The notes under the pieces are model-generated. The model was not told where the DNA came from. It ran no database searches and worked only from the letters and a program-made list of their open reading frames with translations. 64,000 bases of DNA from contig NC_135263.1 in the NCBI RefSeq assembly GCF_964204865.1, positions 16,351,426-16,415,425 on the forward strand, in the 5' to 3' direction. Every line of letters starts with the position of its first letter. The first letter of the stretch is position 1. The position numbers and the translations under genes were made by a program. Shown one piece after another: positions 60,401 through 64,000 of this stretch. This stretch comes from Styela clava. Lineage: Eukaryota; Chordata; Ascidiacea; Stolidobranchia; Styelidae.

Positions 60401-63379
60401 TCATCAAGTCATCATAAACAACGTCCCAAGTCAGCTCCGACATATCTTCCTCATGCACATCGAAATCAAGCAATACGAGATTCTGATCATTTGCACGGAA
60501 TACCAGAACGTCCTCAGACAAGCAGAGGAAGATATTCATCTAGTTCAACAAACGAAAAAAGAAGAGTTAGAAGACCAAGGTAAAAAAATTAGCTTTGTAT
60601 AAAAAACAATTTTTTTTTTGAATTTTCTTTATCCTATTTGTTAGATAGGATGATGTATCATATTATCTTTGTGCTAGATAAAAGATAAAAACACTCACTA
60701 CTCATATGGCGAAGTACTGCCCCTTGCCCATTTTTGATCCAGATCATGTATGGAGTACTAAGTCAGTTCAATTTGTTCCTATGCATGTACATGTTTAAAC
60801 AGAGTTAGAATTTTTGATAAAATTATTGTATCTTCTTTTTGGCGATCCTGAGAATTATCAGGAAAAATAATAATAACAATAACTATTTACTGACAAAAAC
60901 AAGATGGTAGCAATTTGAAAATGGGTTAGAATCAGTTTTAATAATTGAGTCTTTGATTTGGAGTTCCCTATCCTTGTTTAATCTTTTGTTGCTATTGACT
61001 TCATTATATACAATCATCCTTGTGGGCGTGGCATGTGTTATATGCAGATTTAGCAATATAAAACACACTAGATAAAAGATAGAAAAGTTGCTTAATTCAT
61101 CAATAATTTTACATATCAAATTCGCAAGTTATAAGGGCAATACTTGGTACGAGATATATTATGTAACAGTCAGATCGAGTATCTGGCTGTTTTGGTTCAT
61201 GCATGTTCTTTATATCCAATTTTAACAGTTGTAAAGTGAAACTAAATTATTTTATCTCAGATATGCATGGGACGTTCATGGCCGACGAGTTCCTGTAGTT
61301 TATCACAAACAACAGAATAGAAGATTTTCAGATGATTCATCAACCACTGTTTCAACTTCATCTTCTCTTGATATCCGCAACTATTCTGGAAGGAAGTCTG
61401 AATTTCCAAGGTTTTTTTGCCTACTAGTTGGTTTTGTTATTACGAATATCAGTATGAATATTTATTATATTTCACTTTTTATGCGGAATACTATACAGTC
61501 AATTAATTAAGTTCAATTAAATTTCGAAGCGGCTCGATGATTGGCAATAGCATATTCAGCTAAGTGTTAGTAACAGACTCGGCAACACACCCCTTCATGG
61601 GTTCGCAGATTCAAATTCACTGTGCGAAATGATTACTGGACTCCTCGTTATCGTAGGGGGGTTCATGTAGCCCCTGGACGGTTGCGGCTTTCTCCGCTAT
61701 CAAGGTTATACCTTCGTAAAAATGACTGATCGACTATTCTCATACCTGACATGGACTGGTAACCAGACGAGATGCTGTGGTTCGGCGTATGATTAATCCA
61801 CATCATCAGCTTTCTTCTCTCCTGTGATAAATCTTCCTAAAACCTGAAATTAACTTATTTTTGTGTTTGTTTTCAGACCTGGAAGACCAATGTCAGCCAA
61901 AGGACCAAGAACACTTCCACAATATTATACAAAAAGAGATTCCAGAAGCAGACCTTTGTCAGCTGATGTTATTTATGTTCCTTATGGATATCAGGAGGTT
62001 GGATCATGATCACAAATTGCATGACTAACAAATCTTGTCATTATATAACAGTTACCTCATCACGCATTCATTGTATTTGTCATATGCATATATTATTTTT
62101 ATTAATAGAATTTAGCATTTAATTTTTTTACTATCGTAAAACAATTCGTCGGTACATGAAATTTAATTTGAATGCATATATCGTTTTTTAACATTATATT
62201 TTATCTATATTCATTTTATTTTTAGCCATCACCACCACCAAAACGACCATCTCATCTGGATTATGGATTTGCAATTGATATTGCGACACAAACTACTGAA
62301 GATGTCGGTTCACAAACGGATACAAAGAGAAGCAAAGTGAAGGTCGGTTCTGAAAGTCATGTGATTTTTATTTCAGTGTTTGTTGGTGGATTTGAACTGT
62401 GGTTTCTTCAGATAGTCATATAGCATTCAGGTGATTACAATACTGCATTTTATTTTATTCCAACAGCCTTGGTTCAATAAAAGAAACACTGTCAATTTTT
62501 TTTACAATAAGATGCTATAATACCCTATACAACACTGTTATGTGGCTACCATTAATTGAATAACAGAAAATGTTAACATCACTCTAAAATAAAGGTAAAG
62601 GACATGCTGTATAGTTTTGTTGTTCTATTATTTAGGATTCAGGATATTCTATGATTATCCCGAAAAAGAGAAACTCAAAATGTTTTTTTTTGGTTACCGA
62701 TTCCTGGAGGCTATGATAATACCTCACTAGACAATTAATCATTCTAGATACATAGCCACCACTGGTGTCCATATAGAGGCTAGCAATGCTTTTGCATATA
62801 ATCACAACCTGAGGGAGAGGTTCCTCAAGGTCAAGTCATCTTTCTCATCTCTGCCTGATTTTCCTTTTACTAAAAAATCACACATATTCGCCAAACGCCG
62901 TTCAGCAAATAAACAAACTGCAGCTCCCAAAATTGCAGCAAGTAGTGTCTATCTTTATTAATACATAACAATAGAGGCAGACACTGTAAAACAGAAAGTA
63001 AACGACATAGGAAGATAAAATGACTTTATTGATTGATTTACACAGCATTTAAAATAAGAAAAAATGAAACATTCATAATAAATACAATATGTAAAATTTT
63101 CAAACCTATATTAGTTATGTTTGAAACAATTCTGTTAATTTTCCGAGCGCATTTAGTTATTTTTTAAAAACCACTATATCTCCCAATTTTATCATTCTTT
63201 TTTATTTTCAGTCAAAGCCTGATATTCGCAAATACACCATTCAAATATGGACGGGAGATAAATCAGGTGCTGGAACAAGAGCTGATGTTTATGTTGTATT
63301 AGATGGCCAAAACAGAAAAACTGAAGAAATATTTCTAACTGAAAATGTTGTTGGAACAAGACCATTCAAAAGGGGACAG
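54405..63379 (+). CDS. PLAT-domain protein with long disordered N-terminus, 3' end outside window
   Basis: Ten exons: 54405-54448, 54833-54932, 56137-56310, 57624-57715, 59220-59337, 60350-60579, 61261-61410, 61877-61997, 62226-62342, 63212-63379. They join in phase to 438 codons with a donor at the end, so the gene continues past 64000. The first ATG gives MTTSSSLQEAVAYKL. Residues 1-380 are basic and rich in Ser, Arg and Pro, with short elements such as KQRPKSAPTYLPHAH and PGRPMSAKGPRTLP that look like unstructured binding motifs. Residues 383-438 begin a PLAT/LH2 beta-sandwich (YTIQIWTGDKSGAGTRADVYVV...), with the GAGT-D-V turn typical of LOXHD1-type PLAT repeats. By family, PLAT domains bind membranes or proteins, and LOXHD1 proteins act in ciliated or hair cells. 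The N-terminus is not one I recognise. Further PLAT repeats may follow. Confidence 0.85.
58545..58925. repeat. Diverged tandem duplication, about 206 bp unit x2 (PLAT gene intron)
   Basis: Shared blocks in both units include aaaaaatctcgtaa, ttggtaaacattgtt, gggtataaaatggttttcttac and atgaaaattctgcaatac in the same order. Confidence 0.8.
59978..60191 (+). mobile_element. Short inverted-repeat MITE, copy 4, full length
   Basis: Starts gtattcccgtagtgtgtgtacc and ends ggtacacacatttctagagcgcc. Lies in a PLAT-gene intron about 160 bp before exon 6. Confidence 0.85.
61531..61845 (+). mobile_element. tRNA-derived SINE, copy D (PLAT gene intron)
   Basis: Head ctcgatgattggcaatagca, B-box-like gggttcgcagattcaaattc, the body motif catacctgacatggactgg and the tail tctcctgtgataaat. 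Diverged from copies A and C; ends just before exon 8. Confidence 0.7.
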
Positions 63380-63487
63380 GTATGTTCTCGTTTTTCACAT
63401 TACTTATGTTATACTTATATATACTCAATGTGACGTTATTAACAAATATATTATGATTTCCGCTATAGTCGTTGTCTGTTGAAATGT

Positions 63488-63711
63488 GGATACTCCCGCA
63501 GTAAATGTACCAGGTTAGCGTTAGGCCATAATTTTATTGCGATTTTCCTTATTTCAGTTCTATTGCAAGTTGGGTGACTGTCTGTGTTAGCCCAGTGAAT
63601 ATACCCTCTACCCATAGGTTTCAGTCCCTTTCTACAACTTGATGTGAAGAAGGCGAACAAAATTAGTTATATTACTTCTATATTGGTACATACATACGCT
63701 TCTGGAGCGCC
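63488..63711 (+). mobile_element. Short inverted-repeat MITE, copy 5
   Basis: Starts ggatactcccgcagtaaatgtacc and ends ggtacatacatacgcttctggagcgcc. Only seven bases separate it from copy 6, in the same orientation. Confidence 0.85.
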
Positions 63712-63718
63712 TAAATTT

Positions 63719-63912
63719 GGGTTCTCACATAGTATGTGTACCAGGTTACGGTTAGGCCATGATTTTTTTCCGATTTTCCTTATTTTAGTTCTAATATGAT
63801 TTCGGGGACTGTTTGTGGTAGCCAAGTGTATATACCCCCTGCCTGAAGTCTTCCATCCCTTTACACAACTTATTAGTTACCTCCATATTGGTACACATAC
63901 TTCCGGAGTGCC
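63719..63912 (+). mobile_element. Short inverted-repeat MITE, copy 6
   Basis: Starts ggttctcacatagtatgtgtacc and ends ggtacacatacttccggagtgcc. A short internal deletion removes part of the gatgtaaagtaggcgaac segment. Confidence 0.8.
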
Positions 63913-64000
63913 AGAATTTGTGTATGTTCTTTGAAATCTTGTCTTTATGAGTAATTTAGCTGAATTTACCCCAGTGTGTAAGCTACTCTTAGTATATGGA

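Overview
This is a eukaryotic window: AT-rich, split genes with consensus GT/AG introns, and many small transposon relics. The recognisable genes (PPME1, an SLC6A18/19-type amino acid transporter, MSL3, a claudin-like tetraspan protein, a PLAT-domain protein) are animal genes. Compact intergenic spacing, small exons, a roughly 210 bp inverted-repeat element beginning near GGTACTCCCGAAGTGTGTGTACC, and a tRNA-derived SINE together suggest a tunicate, most likely Ciona or a relative. That species call rests on memory of the repeat families, not on a search.

Layout. 1-8.4 kb is repeat-dominated: a possible degenerate transposon gene, an A/C-rich strand-asymmetric block, a 129 bp tandem duplication, a 5'-truncated LINE on the minus strand, a SINE, and a long inverted repeat whose two arms each carry a THAP-like exon. 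8.6-20.3 kb is a complete ten-exon PPME1 gene on the plus strand. An unrecognised minus-strand gene is nested in its intron 6. 20.3-22.4 kb holds two hAT-type elements. 23.0-24.4 kb is a three-exon claudin/PMP22-like gene (+). A tentative three-exon gene sits at 27.4-28.3 kb. 29.0-38.6 kb is a complete ten-exon SLC6A19-like transporter (+); its intron 4 holds a perfect 210 bp palindrome and a piggyBac-like relic.

40.7-51.2 kb is a complete 18-exon MSL3 gene (-), with several MITEs, a SINE, hAT elements and a foldback in its introns. After about 3.2 kb of intergenic sequence, 54.4 kb to the end is the 5' part of a plus-strand gene encoding a disordered basic/serine-rich N-terminus followed by a PLAT domain; it runs off the window. 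MSL3 and the PLAT gene are divergent.

The genes are a housekeeping phosphatase-regulating esterase, a junction-type membrane protein, a nutrient transporter, a chromatin reader and a PLAT protein. Nothing suggests they work as one system. The more unusual material is in the mobile-element layer and in the nested antisense gene. Exon coordinates were read by hand from splice consensus, reading phase and remembered family sequences, and exon phases were checked to join in frame.
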